NCBI GenBank assembly: GCA_973895155.1
Contig: OZ316891.1
Location: forward strand, 31,186,001-31,250,000
Reading direction: 5' to 3'
DNA: 64,000 nucleotides
From: Marsupella aquatica
Taxonomy: Eukaryota > Marchantiophyta
Positions 17,876 to 28,921 of the stretch are shown here, piece after piece. How positions within the stretch are numbered: position 1 is the first letter of the stretch; each line of letters begins with the position of its first letter. The position numbers and the translations under genes are program-made. The notes beneath the pieces are model-generated. The model made no database searches. It was not told the DNA's origin and worked only from the letters and a program-made list of their open reading frames with translations.

Positions 17876-19348
17876 ATGGGTGAGAGGGCGATGCTGCATA
17901 GATTGTGGGATAAGTGGGCCTCCGTTAACGTGTCTCCCTCTGGTACATCTCTTCCCTTTTTATTCAAAATTTGCCTCAAATTCTGCTTCCTCAATCAGAA
18001 ATGACGAAATGCTGTCTGATTATATGAGGTTATTAAACAACGTTTAAAATGCCTTGGGCGATCCACCCATTCAAAGTTTTTCCCTCTCTATTAGTATCTA
18101 ATAGCTTTTATTTGATGCTCTAGAGTGGTATACTGGATTCATGGTCAGTGGCAATTCATCTCCAAGTGAACTCGTTCATTTTTCTTTCAACCCCCCTCCC
18201 CTTCTCCCCCGGTTCTGAATTTCGACTAATCGAAGAAGTCACTCATCAGTCGTTTTCGTTCTCTGGGCTTGGATTTCTTTGCAGGAGGGAAACCATTGAC
18301 GGGAGCTGCTGTTGTGAATCTTGCCTCCAATCGACCTATTAGATTTCCTGGGCTTGTGTAAGCACTTTTGCTTTTGTGTTCACTTTTTCTGTCACTCTGT
18401 GCGGTTGCCCTTCGAGTCTTAACAAGATTAGGCTGGCGAAGTCTGCAACCAGAGGGTTCTTTGTTTTTATTTAGGAATAGACTCAGGCTTGTAACTGGCT
18501 TCAAACACGATAACCTGTGTACAATTTATTACAGAATTGTCATATCGCTTTTGTTGAGGCAGATAATATTTGTATATTCAGTCTTCTTTAACTTCATCTA
18601 AACGCTAGGCTTTTGGATTCTCACTTTGCTTTGGGTTTCTAACGTATGCAGGCTTGAACAGGAGGGCTTAGCGTTGAAATCAGCTGATGTGCGGCCAATT
18701 ATTGCCGGTGTTCGAGACCTTACTCTTCATACAGAATGCATCGTTCTCGACTCTTGCAAATGTAGTGACCATACGTTTCTGTTGTCCCAGCCGTAGTATC
18801 ATGAACTGGATCTGCTTGTGCATTGACCGTGGGCTGTGTTTGTTCCATAACGTGGGATGGCACTTGGTGATTAGAATGATTCTTTGATGGGCTAGTGTCC
18901 AAGCATGTGATCCTCAGGAGATCATGGTTCTGTTTCTCTACACCCAACGAATCTCTTAAATGAGTGGAGTTTATCTGTTGACAGACTTGGTGACAACAGT
19001 ATATGAAAATATTTACTGTGCACGACGTTCAGATGCCCCTTCAGCATCATGGGGAGGAGCTATCATCGCCCGGACACCTGCCTATCTGGTGATTTCAACG
19101 TATGTAAGAATGCAAACTTACTGATCTTCTATGCTTGTTTTCGGCGATCCATATTTGATTGGTAGGATCGTCCCAGCTTGTCTTTGGAAAACTACTTTCA
19201 TGTGGATCTTTTGGTGGAGAACATGCTGAAGAGTTGTATATTCTCGTGTTTTGGGTTGTGCAGTTACCAAGGTTCTATCGGCGCGGCAGCCAAAGCCTTG
19301 GCTGCAACGGAATTATTAATGGATCAGCTTACTCCACGGAGTGTGTAA
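17876..19348 (+). CDS. Five-exon gene, 149-aa plant-conserved protein of unknown function
   Basis: Exons 17876-17942, 18285-18357, 18652-18761, 18985-19099 and 19264-19348 join with consistent phase to exactly 150 codons. The start is ATG in 'gagaaATGGG'. Donors and acceptors are GT/AG, including a strong GTATGT. The protein opens MGERAMLHRLWDKWAS, has a Gly/Pro turn ('SGGKPLTGA'), a middle 'LEQEGLALKSADVRP', then 'YLVTTVYENIYCARRSD', a hydrophobic strand and 'TYQGSIGAAAKALAATELL'. From memory this order matches a plant family of about 150 aa, uncharacterised in Arabidopsis; I could not verify it. No signal peptide or clear membrane span. The lack of stops and the exact phase argue for a functional gene. 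Confidence 0.75.
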
Positions 19349-20842
19349 ATCTGCTTCGATTTTGTTGGTTTTTTTAACTTTAACTAAGTCAGTCATTCAC
19401 AGTTAGAGTTTGAGAGACCAACGAAAGGAAGCAGATGGCAATTGCTTGGTGGGGTTTATTATATCAATTGCACAGGGCCTTGCCTTTGCCACGATAATGG
19501 TGGTCTGTATATTCTTAGGCAGTGAATTCAAAAGGGAGCACGATCTTGCATTTGAGGTTGGGGGACCCAAGAACTTGTCCATGGCCAATCAGGGTTTGAC
19601 ATTATGAATCACTCTTAGGTGTAGCTTCCTTGCATCCTATCACGGGAATGGCACAAATATAGTTTGTGGTAGTGGTTATCAATCTGTCATTAGAATTCTT
19701 GGCACACATCCTCGGTTTGGAGTTTTAGGGGTGCAAGTAACATATGGAATACGGTTAAAGGGAATCCCAAACCTACGGATGCGACCCAACTTTAAAGCTC
19801 ACAAGGTTTAGGGTATGGAAAGACGTTTCTAAAGGTGCCTGTCACACGAGAATCTGGGCATTTCATTTCAGCCGTAAGCTCGAGGCTGACTATGCTTCCA
19901 TGTTTGTCTGAACCAACAAATCAAAGTTTTATATGGGGAACATATCAAAGGTTTACACTTCCCACGGAAAGTACTGACGACGTTATGCAAGTCTTTGAAA
20001 AGGACGTGTTAGCCATGATTCTGTCGAGTGCCTAGTACCCATCTTCCTCGCACCGAATCTATTTTGAAGAAAGACTGGTCGTCCAAACTTGCATGGAGTA
20101 TCTTGAACCATTGTGGACGCTGAAATTAGACCAAACGTATTGCAGGAAGTGCTGGGAGCTGGAGGTGTAAGGTAAAGCCCGAGACACAGATGAGCCAGGC
20201 AGACAAAGATCCAAATCGGTATAGAGGTGTCAACGGTTGAAAGTACTAGAAATCCAAAACTGATAAACAAAGATAACGAGGCATGTGGCTAAAATAACAA
20301 GACAGGTTATTGCGCGTACTGCCCCATCTGCAGTGGCGGAAAAAATGATAAATTAGGTGGGGTAGCTTGAAATAAAGACTCCGAAGATATTGAGTTTTCC
20401 CTTGGGAATCTGCACAACCACGTATCTCGGCTTGGTGGCCACGAAAGAGTGCGTTTGCACATGAGCCTACTTCAAGTGGGGTCAACTCACTTTCGAGCTT
20501 GAAACGGGTGAGATATTCCAAATCAAGGGGACTGTTGTCACCTGGCTTGGATTCCAATCAAGGATTTACTAGATCCACGGCTGTGGCAAAGATTGCTTTT
20601 GCGGATAATATTACACCCATTTGGATAGACCTATCTTGGGTGGATGACATGTACACCTAGCTAAACCAACCCATTATTATTTGACATTAACTTCATCACA
20701 ATCCTGAATTTAACTCTCTGCTCCGGATGAATTGAAAGGAAAAATTCTTGCTGCAATCGAGGACAATCGCTTCACTAAAGGGTTGAACTACTGCTTTAGG
20801 GTTTATGCACAAGCTTCCGAACTGCCAAAATTAGAGGGATCA
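19349..20842. other. Gap between convergent genes
   Basis: Holds the 3' flanks of the 149-aa gene (+) and the SDP6-type gene (-). No ORF here resembles a protein family, and no repeat stands out. Confidence 0.4.
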
Positions 20843-23800
20843 TCACTTCCCTGATGTGTGCTTGCCATCTTGGAACTGGGCGTTACTCGATGATCTAAAA
20901 GTTTGCAAGAATGCTTTAGCTTTTGCCAGTTCATCCCTTTTTCGCCACTTGTCCCACTTGTGCTCTGCTGCAAGGATCTCTATCACACGAGGTAATGCCC
21001 TCCCGGCAGCATCTGTATCGAGAAAAGCCAACCTGGAGCGACGTGCAATGAAGTCTACGGCAGACTCACAGTATTCATTCCGTGCGCAGTATGCAACCTC
21101 TGCCTCCAAGACTGGATAACCATGAGCTAGCCTCTTGCCCAGGCCTTCCATCTGCTCATCACCCACATTAAACGTTTCTTATTAACATCAATGAACCCAT
21201 TTGAATTTCTTTGCTGATTGTCCACCTAAAACTGAGTTTGACCCGAACATGTGCCATTCGCTATCATGTGAGAAAATCGTCGAAAGTGCTTTGGTTCGAT
21301 GAAAGACTGGACAATAAGGACCCTGGTGAAACATTCGAATGCAACATAAATCCGGAGGAGATCCATCCAGCCTGAGACGAAGTAAATAATTCAGATCCAA
21401 AATTTATGATATTAAAGGGTGCATTTTCGCAAAGGAAACAGCGCGGAAGGTGTACTGCGAACCTGTGCAATTATAGCAACACGTTGTGCCATTCCTCCGT
21501 ATGAGTGAACCAGATGCTTGGCCGCAGCTGTGTCAAATGCTCCAGGGACTAATTTTCCTCCATAAGTTTGCTTCATGCGCACATACTGTTGCGTGAGGAC
21601 CGTGAAGGAAGATGGCTCATATCCGTCAGCTCCAATCACTGCCAAGTTCTCTGTAATGCAGGGATTGGAGGGCTGCAGTGACCCAACCCTTATTGCTGCA
21701 TTGACAGCATCTTCTGCCATACTGCACAGTCAAAAACATTTTAGTGCAGCTTAGCGTCAAATCCGCTCATTAAATCAATCTACAATAACTCAACGTGCTA
21801 AATTCGGAAACCGTATTCAGGTAAAAACGATAATGATCTGTGCGATGGATGCTACAGTAAGCTAGGGCTCTACTAGAAAGAATAATCATTCTTTGGACCC
21901 AAGACGTACAAAAGCTAGCCAAGCTGCAAAGCGCAATTATCGAGAAAAGTCCGAAAGGTATGTGCTGAACCTTCTATATGTGGTCCACTTCCCACCAGTA
22001 ACAGTTACTAAATCATGCTCATCTGTGACTATCACATGATCCCGGGATATACTAGCAGTATCCTTGGCTGTCGGATCACTGGCCAGAGGTCGTATTCCAC
22101 TCCAAGCTGAAAGTACATCTGACCGCCGAACCTGGTTCAAGCTGACAATTAGACGACTACAGCGGCATCGTAGCACAAGCACTGAAATGAACCCATCACA
22201 ACAATTAAGGTGGATATCCCATTCCATATGAGAAACACATATTCCATATTCAAAGAATTTTCAGAAACAGTGGCAACGCAGGTCTACCTCTACGTTCACA
22301 CAGTAGAGAAAACCTACCTTGATGCACAAGTAGTCACTAATAGCATCCAAAATAAATCGGATTTCGTCCTCATGGGGCTCGGGTAAATGGGTTATAGGAG
22401 TGACAGAATCTGTGGTCCCTGCCACTGTCCTGCCCATCCAAGGCAGCATGAAAACAACCCTGCCATCTTTGGTCTTAGGTACGATGAGACCCATTTCCTC
22501 TGGCGAATAGTAGTCCGGAAGGACGATATGTATACCGCTGCTTGGGGATATCATAGGCTTTGCTTTTCTATCAGCTAATTGCCTCACGGAATCGCAAAAA
22601 GGTCCTGCTGCATTCACGACCACTTTGGCATACACATCAAATTCTTTCCCTGTCAGGTTGTTGCGTACCCTGGCCCCTGTTACTTTTTCAGTGACATCAT
22701 CTTTGTGGATAGTAAGAACTTCAGCATGGTTGAGAACTGCTGCCCCTGATAGCGCTGCTGTGCACGCCAACGCTATGTTTAGACGGGAGTCATTCATCTG
22801 TCCGTCATAGTAAACAAGGGTGCCCTTCAAAGATTTCCCGTCTGGATTTCCCTTCGACAGCGTCGGAAAGAGCTCCAGCGACTGCTGAGCTGAGAAGAAG
22901 CGAGACATGTGAAGCATGTGGCGGCCAGCCACCAAATCATAGAGCTTGAAGCCTGCCCAGAAATATGGAATCTGCCACCAGTCATAGCATGGTGTCATGG
23001 TAGGAAGTGGATTGCACAGATGTGGCGCATTATGCAGTATGTTGGCTCTTTCTTCAAGTGCATGGAATACTAGTTTCAGTTGTCCATAGTCCAGCTGAAA
23101 CACAGCTTTTTCCAAATACCTGACTCCTGTTTCAAGCAGAATCCAGAAGTGATTTCAGAAAATGATTTCTTCGTCAACAAAAGTTCCAATTTTTCACCTA
23201 AATTGAATATTTCCAACCAAACTCATCCAAAGATTTAACATTGCAAGACTCACATCTAGTACACCAAACATGGACCAAGAACGCTCTGTTGAGTGAGTAG
23301 ATCACTGGAAAGGTGCAGTCGAAATCAATTGCTGATTTATATCATTAAGCATTAACCGGCCCAACCTGCTAATTGAAAGGCTGAAAGAATGGCACAACGT
23401 CTGATTTGGGAACCTCACAACATGGTGTTTTATTTTAGGTTGTCCCTTTGGAGGAAGGTTAAAATTCAGAGGGTAACGATAAACAACGTCTCCAATCGAA
23501 GTATGCTTTGAACTACCAACAATGTAAAAAGCAGAGTCAAAGAAGGGCCCAATCTTCCCACCAACGATACGAAGATGAAAGCCAACCAGAAACGTAGGAT
23601 TCAAACGGCACTGTCATTCTATAGACAAAATGAAAGGAAAGAAATTGAGAGGGAGAGTTGAATGGTTGTGACTAAGAAGAGAGTTTTCCAACCTCCATGT
23701 ACCAGTTTTGTAGACCGCGAGGAGGTTCCCGCAGAAAAATCTTCACGCTCAACCAGCCCAACTCGAAGACCGCGGGTGGCCGCATCTAACGCCACTCCAC

Positions 23801-24768
23801 AACCCGTAGCTCCGCCGCCAATGATCAATATGTCAAATGGATTCACACGGCTCGATCCCTTGAGAGCTGCCTGCATTATGATTTCGGCAAGATTAGTGCA
23901 CTGTCTCAACCAAACCTTGAGAGAAAACACATCCCTCGAACTAGGAAAATCCGATCTCAACCGCCAACATCAGCATCCCGAAATCAGCTGTAGATAGTAA
24001 CACTTGTACAGAATTGTCCCTTTCTTGATTCTACAGACCAACCACGTTCACCAGTTTCAGCTCAGTGAGACAGTAGCATGACGAGATCCGAACTCTCACT
24101 GTTTACGTTGAAAATCTATGTCAATTTCCATGGATGCAATTCAGTTAGAAGTGTTTTCTCCCTGTGTTGCATTCTCTTACATGTTGCGTACTCTTTACTT
24201 CAAACTGCTTGCTTCCTCTCATCAGCAGTCCAGGCAAATGAAGTTTCAGATCATAATCGAAATTGCGCCAAGTTGTCGGGTGCATATGGCAATCTTTGTA
24301 AACATTTATCGAGAGTTTCGAACTAATAGGTCACTGAGGATGACAACTTTGCAACGTCGAAGAAGCACGTCAACGAGGCCAATGCGGATGCCGAATTCTA
24401 CTAGAAGTAGGTCAATTGATAAGGGCCCTGTTTGGCCGTGTTGAGTGTACCAAATTGCCAGTTGTTGTTGCTAATGGTGTCCCGGAGAGGAAGGAAGGGG
24501 AATTGAGCTGCTGATGACGCAGAAACCGGAGTGCAGAGCACAGATTCACACCTACCTCTTGTTGTGATCGGTCAGGGACTTTCCACTCGGCCGCTTCCAT
24601 TTTCTGCTTCAAGGCCGCAACGCCTCCACTACCTCCTTTCTCCTTGCCGAAGAGTCCACCACTCGTGCTGTTCTGTGCCACAAGGCTGAGACCGCCTCCT
24701 CCTAAGGCCACCACCACGGCAGCCCCCACAGCCCGCAGCGCGAGCCGAGACCGCGCGCGCGCAGCCAT
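20843..24768 (-). CDS. SDP6: Mitochondrial FAD-dependent glycerol-3-phosphate dehydrogenase (SDP6-type)
   Basis: Oxidises glycerol-3-phosphate to dihydroxyacetone phosphate, passing electrons through FAD to the respiratory quinone pool. In plants it serves glycerol breakdown during oil mobilisation and the G3P shuttle at the inner mitochondrial membrane. Exons (minus strand): 24768-24556, 23870-23693, 23123-22318, 22131-21971, 21721-21463 and 21151-20843, all phase-consistent, giving 641 aa, close to the Arabidopsis protein. The N-terminus is Arg/Ala-rich with a hydrophobic stretch, typical of a mitochondrial presequence. The FAD-binding 'ILIIGGGATGCGVALDA' lies near residues 85-101 with 'LVERED' after it. 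Also seen are 'HGGVRYLEKAVF', 'YYDGQMNDSRLN', 'GTTDS' and 'SAWSGIRPLASDPT'. No stops or frameshifts. The final exon is the usual C-terminal domain. Confidence 0.95.
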
Positions 24769-25523
24769 TGCGGCTGTGCTCCTTAACCGACCGACCGAGG
24801 AATCGATCGATCGTCTTCAATTCTTCCTCCTCCTTGCCAAGCTCAGTGCTTCTTCTTCTCTGTCATGGCCGCCCCATAATCTCCTCCTCCTCCTCCTCCT
24901 CCTTCCTCTACAAGTCCTCAGGGCCAAGGAAGATCTCGAATTCACACAACAAATCACACATCTAGCAGGACAGAGAGGAGCAAAGCAAAGCGAGGACTTC
25001 CTCTACAAGTTCCCAGGGACAAGGAAGATCTCGAATTCACACAACAAATCACACATCTAGCAGAACAGAGGGGAGCAAAGCAAGGCGAGGAGAACGTCAG
25101 CGAGCAGACAGAAACTGGGCGAGGCAGACAGCACGCACTCGCTCCTTCGCGCTCCACTAATTTCTCTCTCTCGCTCTGCGTCTCCGTCTCCCTTCTCCCT
25201 TCTCCCTCTCCCTCCTCCCTCTACACTACCAGAGCGTCATTGTTTTCAATTTCCCCAGATGGAGAAAGTTGGACCACACGAGAAACGACGAGGCAAACAC
25301 GAATCATTCCATGTTACAAGTGTGATCTCGCCTTTTTTGTTTCCCAACAAAGAGCAATGGTTGGAAGAGAAACAGAGCAATGGTTGAAAGAGAAGAGAAA
25401 CAGAGCAATGGTTGAAAGAGAAGAGAAGAGAAGAGAAGAGCGAAAGCGGAGGCTCGATGAAAAGGAGAGCAAAGTTTGTCCTAAACTGGTCGATATTACT
25501 GGACATGCTCTCAAACTAAACTA
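24769..25523. other. Upstream region of the SDP6-type gene
   Basis: Rich in ctcctc/cttctc runs (24820-24900, 25160-25230), i.e. purine-rich on the gene's strand. Contains a 95-bp tandem duplication, 24902-24996 and 24997-25091, starting cttcctctacaagt and including 'gaagatctcgaattcac'. A GA-rich stretch follows at 25375-25450. No independent gene. Confidence 0.55.
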
Positions 25524-25989
25524 CAGTGGACTCTCGCTAAGTGCACGCACTCTCTGGGGACGACGAATCTGGTGTGCACTAAACCAGGTGTTGCATGTCT
25601 TGATAAGCGCACATTCTGTAACAAGTGCTCTAATAGATAAGTGTGCTTCATTTAGATTCCTTTGTTAAATGTGTATGCATTATGGACCCCTCTTGTCAGT
25701 GAGTAGTCAGTCTCGTACCTGGTATCCCTGCCCTAATTTTGTGCCCACACTCTTTACGTGCATTCTATTCTCTACTAAGAATGGGTTTTACATATAAGCA
25801 CATATAAACACTTATCAAGGGTAAGCACTTATAAAGTTGTCATTTAGAAAAATGATTTCAGCCCTGTGTGAGCTTAGAATATATGCTTAAAAAAGTTCTT
25901 ATCCCATATACAAAAATGGGAAGAACAAGATGACATGCACTAATCAAGGATAAGTGCTTCTGGAGTGTGCACTTAGCAAGAGTTCACTG
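25524..25989. mobile_element. pogo/Tigger-like MITE (466 bp, TA target duplication)
   Basis: Begins CAGTGGACTCTCGCTAAGTG and ends with the inverted counterpart (CACTTAGCAAGAGTTCACTG); about 20 of the outer 23 positions match. TA flanks both ends (25522-25523, 25990-25991). CAG termini with a TA duplication are typical of pogo-type Tc1/mariner elements. No transposase inside, so non-autonomous. A diverged relative is at about 61855-62485. Confidence 0.8.
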
Positions 25990-26830
25990 TAGTCTATATT
26001 GCTAAACATACTCTCAAAAATTATTTACATAGTCTCATGGACCCTACACAGAAACTGCATAATTGGGATGGACTGATTAGAAATATTTCCTGTGACATTG
26101 TGAGTAAAATGGGGTCCATCTGAGTTACAAAAATCAATGGGAGCATTTGACAAACCTAGAGATCTATCTGGGCTTCATTTTCTTGTCACAAAACATGGTA
26201 TACTTTATAATACAATATTGCAGTTATTTTTATTTTATTTACAAATATGACACAATGTTTGTATTTGGCTACTTTGGTTACACTCCTGAACTTGTAGTCC
26301 ATATTCAAAACCATGGTGGATTTGAAAATACTCTGGGCAGTCATGACAGTGAACGTGTGAACAGGCTAAACAACACAGTTTTGAATATGTGGTGGACAAT
26401 TTGGTTTTAGAAAGTAGCTTCTGGGGCTATTTTGCTACCACATTGCAATGCTGATATTCAGCCAAAAATCAGGTTGTCCTCCATTTAGTATATGGGTTTG
26501 CTTAACTGGAGATGGAATGCTAACCCCCTCCAACTGTACCTTCACCTTGCACCATGTTTGGACTATTATCCATGGCTAAAAACTATCACATTTTGGTCTC
26601 CCTCATTTCCCCCACTTTTACCATTGGAGGAGGTTAGTCTGGACAAATTATGAGCCTCCATGTATCCCCAGAGCAATTATGTGTCATTGAGTGTTACTTT
26701 AGTCTGGGTAAACTAACTCACATACAAATGGGGGTGATCTGATAATTAAATTAGTTTGGGGGACAGAAAAACAAATAACAGTTTGCAGAAATATGGTTCT
26801 GTGATTTTACAATAAATATGAGAAACTTGG
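25990..26830. other. Intergenic, no gene seen
   Basis: AT-rich sequence between the pogo-like MITE and the MULE. Only short ORFs without family resemblance. Confidence 0.4.
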
Positions 26831-26840
26831 GATTTTTTCA
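26831..26840. repeat. Left target-site duplication of the MULE
   Basis: gattttttca; identical to 37481-37490 beyond the right end. Confidence 0.9.
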
Positions 26841-26919
26841 GAGAGATATACTTAGTGGACCTCCAAATGCAACTTTCTCTCTTAATGGACCAAAAGTTTC
26901 CCACGCCCTCCCAATGGAC
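26841..26919 (+). repeat. Left terminal inverted repeat of the MULE
   Basis: Matches the reverse complement of 37402-37480 with about two differences. Related ends occur on the small elements at 40313 and 43399. Confidence 0.9.
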
Positions 26920-27488
26920 CCCAAAGTTTAGATTCTCTCCCAATGGACCTCCGGGCCCACTCCGTACAGGCATGTTCTTATGAAACAGCTTACCACGCAG
27001 TTCGAGTCCACTGCGTACCCTGTGGAAACCGTGGTTGGTCATGTGTAGTCGGCCGTCAATAACGTCGCAGTCCACAAGCGTCGTAGCCCTGGCGGCAATC
27101 GAGCTCCGCTCAGCACCATGGCAGTTTTTGTGAATACAGTATGACTATTGTATTCAAAACAATAATTGAACGAGTTTGCGGTGGCATTGGAGCCTTCGTG
27201 CCCGGCCTCACAGGATTTCAAAATACATTGTCACTTTAGTGTTCAAGATACAAAGGAAATAGTTTATTGGAGCTTGCAACAGCCGGCAAGCCGTACCTCC
27301 CCGAACCTCCTTGCTTTTATGAAGACATTGTCCATAATGTGTACAAATCTTAAAGGAATAATTTTCAAAATTCAAATGTGCCCGCCCTTTATGGAACCCT
27401 TTCGGAACCTGTTTTGTTGTCATTTGGTTTGTTTCTCGTCATTTTCTCGCATTTTCTCGTGTTGCTGGTTCCGGCTCGTGTTCCTGCT

Positions 27489-28127
27489 ATGTCGACCCTT
27501 GAGGATGTGCGAATTGCAATGAAGGAGCGGCCAGACAGCATCATTGGGCCAATCCCGGTATATGTTTGTAATTTTCACTCTGATTTCCCATGGCCCAGAA
27601 AGTTCACTTACAGAGGTTGCAGGCATGGCATTGGCGGTGGTTTGGTTTGTGGGAAGTCCATTGAGGCAGCGGAGCAATGCAAGCACGACCCACTGGTAGA
27701 CGGTAACAATTGTCATTTGTATAGGTTCGATATTTGCATGGTGGATGCATATGAGAACACTGGGCCATTCAAGGCCACTATCTTTCAAGCTACATGAGAG
27801 CTTGTGGACATGACTGTTGATGAATTTGCAGAGTATGGTACCATTCGCCAACTTGAAACAATGCACCAGCAAATTTCTCAGATCCCATACTGTCTAGTGT
27901 GGATTAAGGCAGGACGACACTCTGTTGTTGTGAATAAGCTTGTTGTTGAGATGTGGCGATGCCCTCCTAGTCGTGCCCCTGTGAGAACAAGAGTTGAGAA
28001 AGTGATCAGCAGAAGCAATCTTGTGGGTGCTGATGTCCTTATGCAGCAGTTGGAGGTGACTGCAACAATGATTTCAAAGTTTCGCTTGTCCACCATCGAA
28101 TCCGCCGAAGACTCGAAAGGCAAATGA
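27489..28127 (+). pseudogene. RPA1 C-terminal-like OB-fold protein (MULE cargo), one nonsense codon
   Basis: Single-exon frame from ATG 27489 (MSTLEDVRIAMKERPDS) to TGA 28125-28127, about 212 codons, with one internal TGA at 27795-27797 (ACA TGA GAG, probably CGA). The pattern fits the C-terminal OB fold of replication protein A large subunit: spaced cysteines (CRHG.., VCGK, QCKH, NCHLYRF), then 'YRFDICMVDAYENTGPFKATIFQAT' and 'LVDMTVDEFAEY', equivalent to RPA 'Y.....V.D.TG......F.......L.G.....L'. RPA binds single-stranded DNA. A role in transposition or repair of excision sites is inference. Plant MULEs usually carry only a transposase, sometimes a second ORF of unknown function. Confidence 0.6.
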
Positions 28128-28921
28128 TAGGGATGTTGTGTCATGCAGAATACGTTTTGGTTGTTGTATTCTTGTTATTTCTTGAAGAGATTGGTGGTTT
28201 GGTAAGATGATTTAGTGTCATTTAGCATTCTCCGTAGCTTCAATGATGAACAATTCGCATTTCAGATGAGTATTGGGGGAGCCCTTCAGTTGCATAATTT
28301 TGAAAACCTGTATTGTGTAATGGGTATTTTCTCTTGCGTTATGAATAGAATACAACATTGTTTATGTATTCTCTGATCTATCTATTATGTAACACATTGC
28401 AACATTCTTTTGTATGTTGAGAATACAACACAGAATACTACATGGTGTATGTATACTTTGAATTCTATTTCATGTAACACGTCTAGGTTGCGCCTGCTTT
28501 GCTACTTCATTGCTAGGGTTTAGGGTGCACAATCAGTTGCGCGTATGCCTTATCTTTGGCGAGGGTTTAGGATTTTAGAGAGATGGCGGCCGATGAGCGA
28601 GGAGGATTGTTTTAGGGAGGGATTCCACTATTGGAGCTCGCAAATCGATCGATCGAAGGCCTGATGTGCTGGTGAAGGGGGATTGCGCGCGATTGGGAGC
28701 AATTGGGAGCGATCGATTTAGGGAGCTGGTCATGGGGGACTGCGCGCGATTGGGAGTGAGTGAGCATAGAGCGATTCAGGGAGCTGGTGCTGGTGAAGGG
28801 GGATTGTGAAATCACTTGGGATTGCCTGTCGGGTGATTGGAGTGACTGTCGAGCGATTCAAGGAGATCAAGGAGTGAACGTTGGGCAGGTCGGTTGGGTT
28901 TTGAACCCAACCAAGGTAGTC

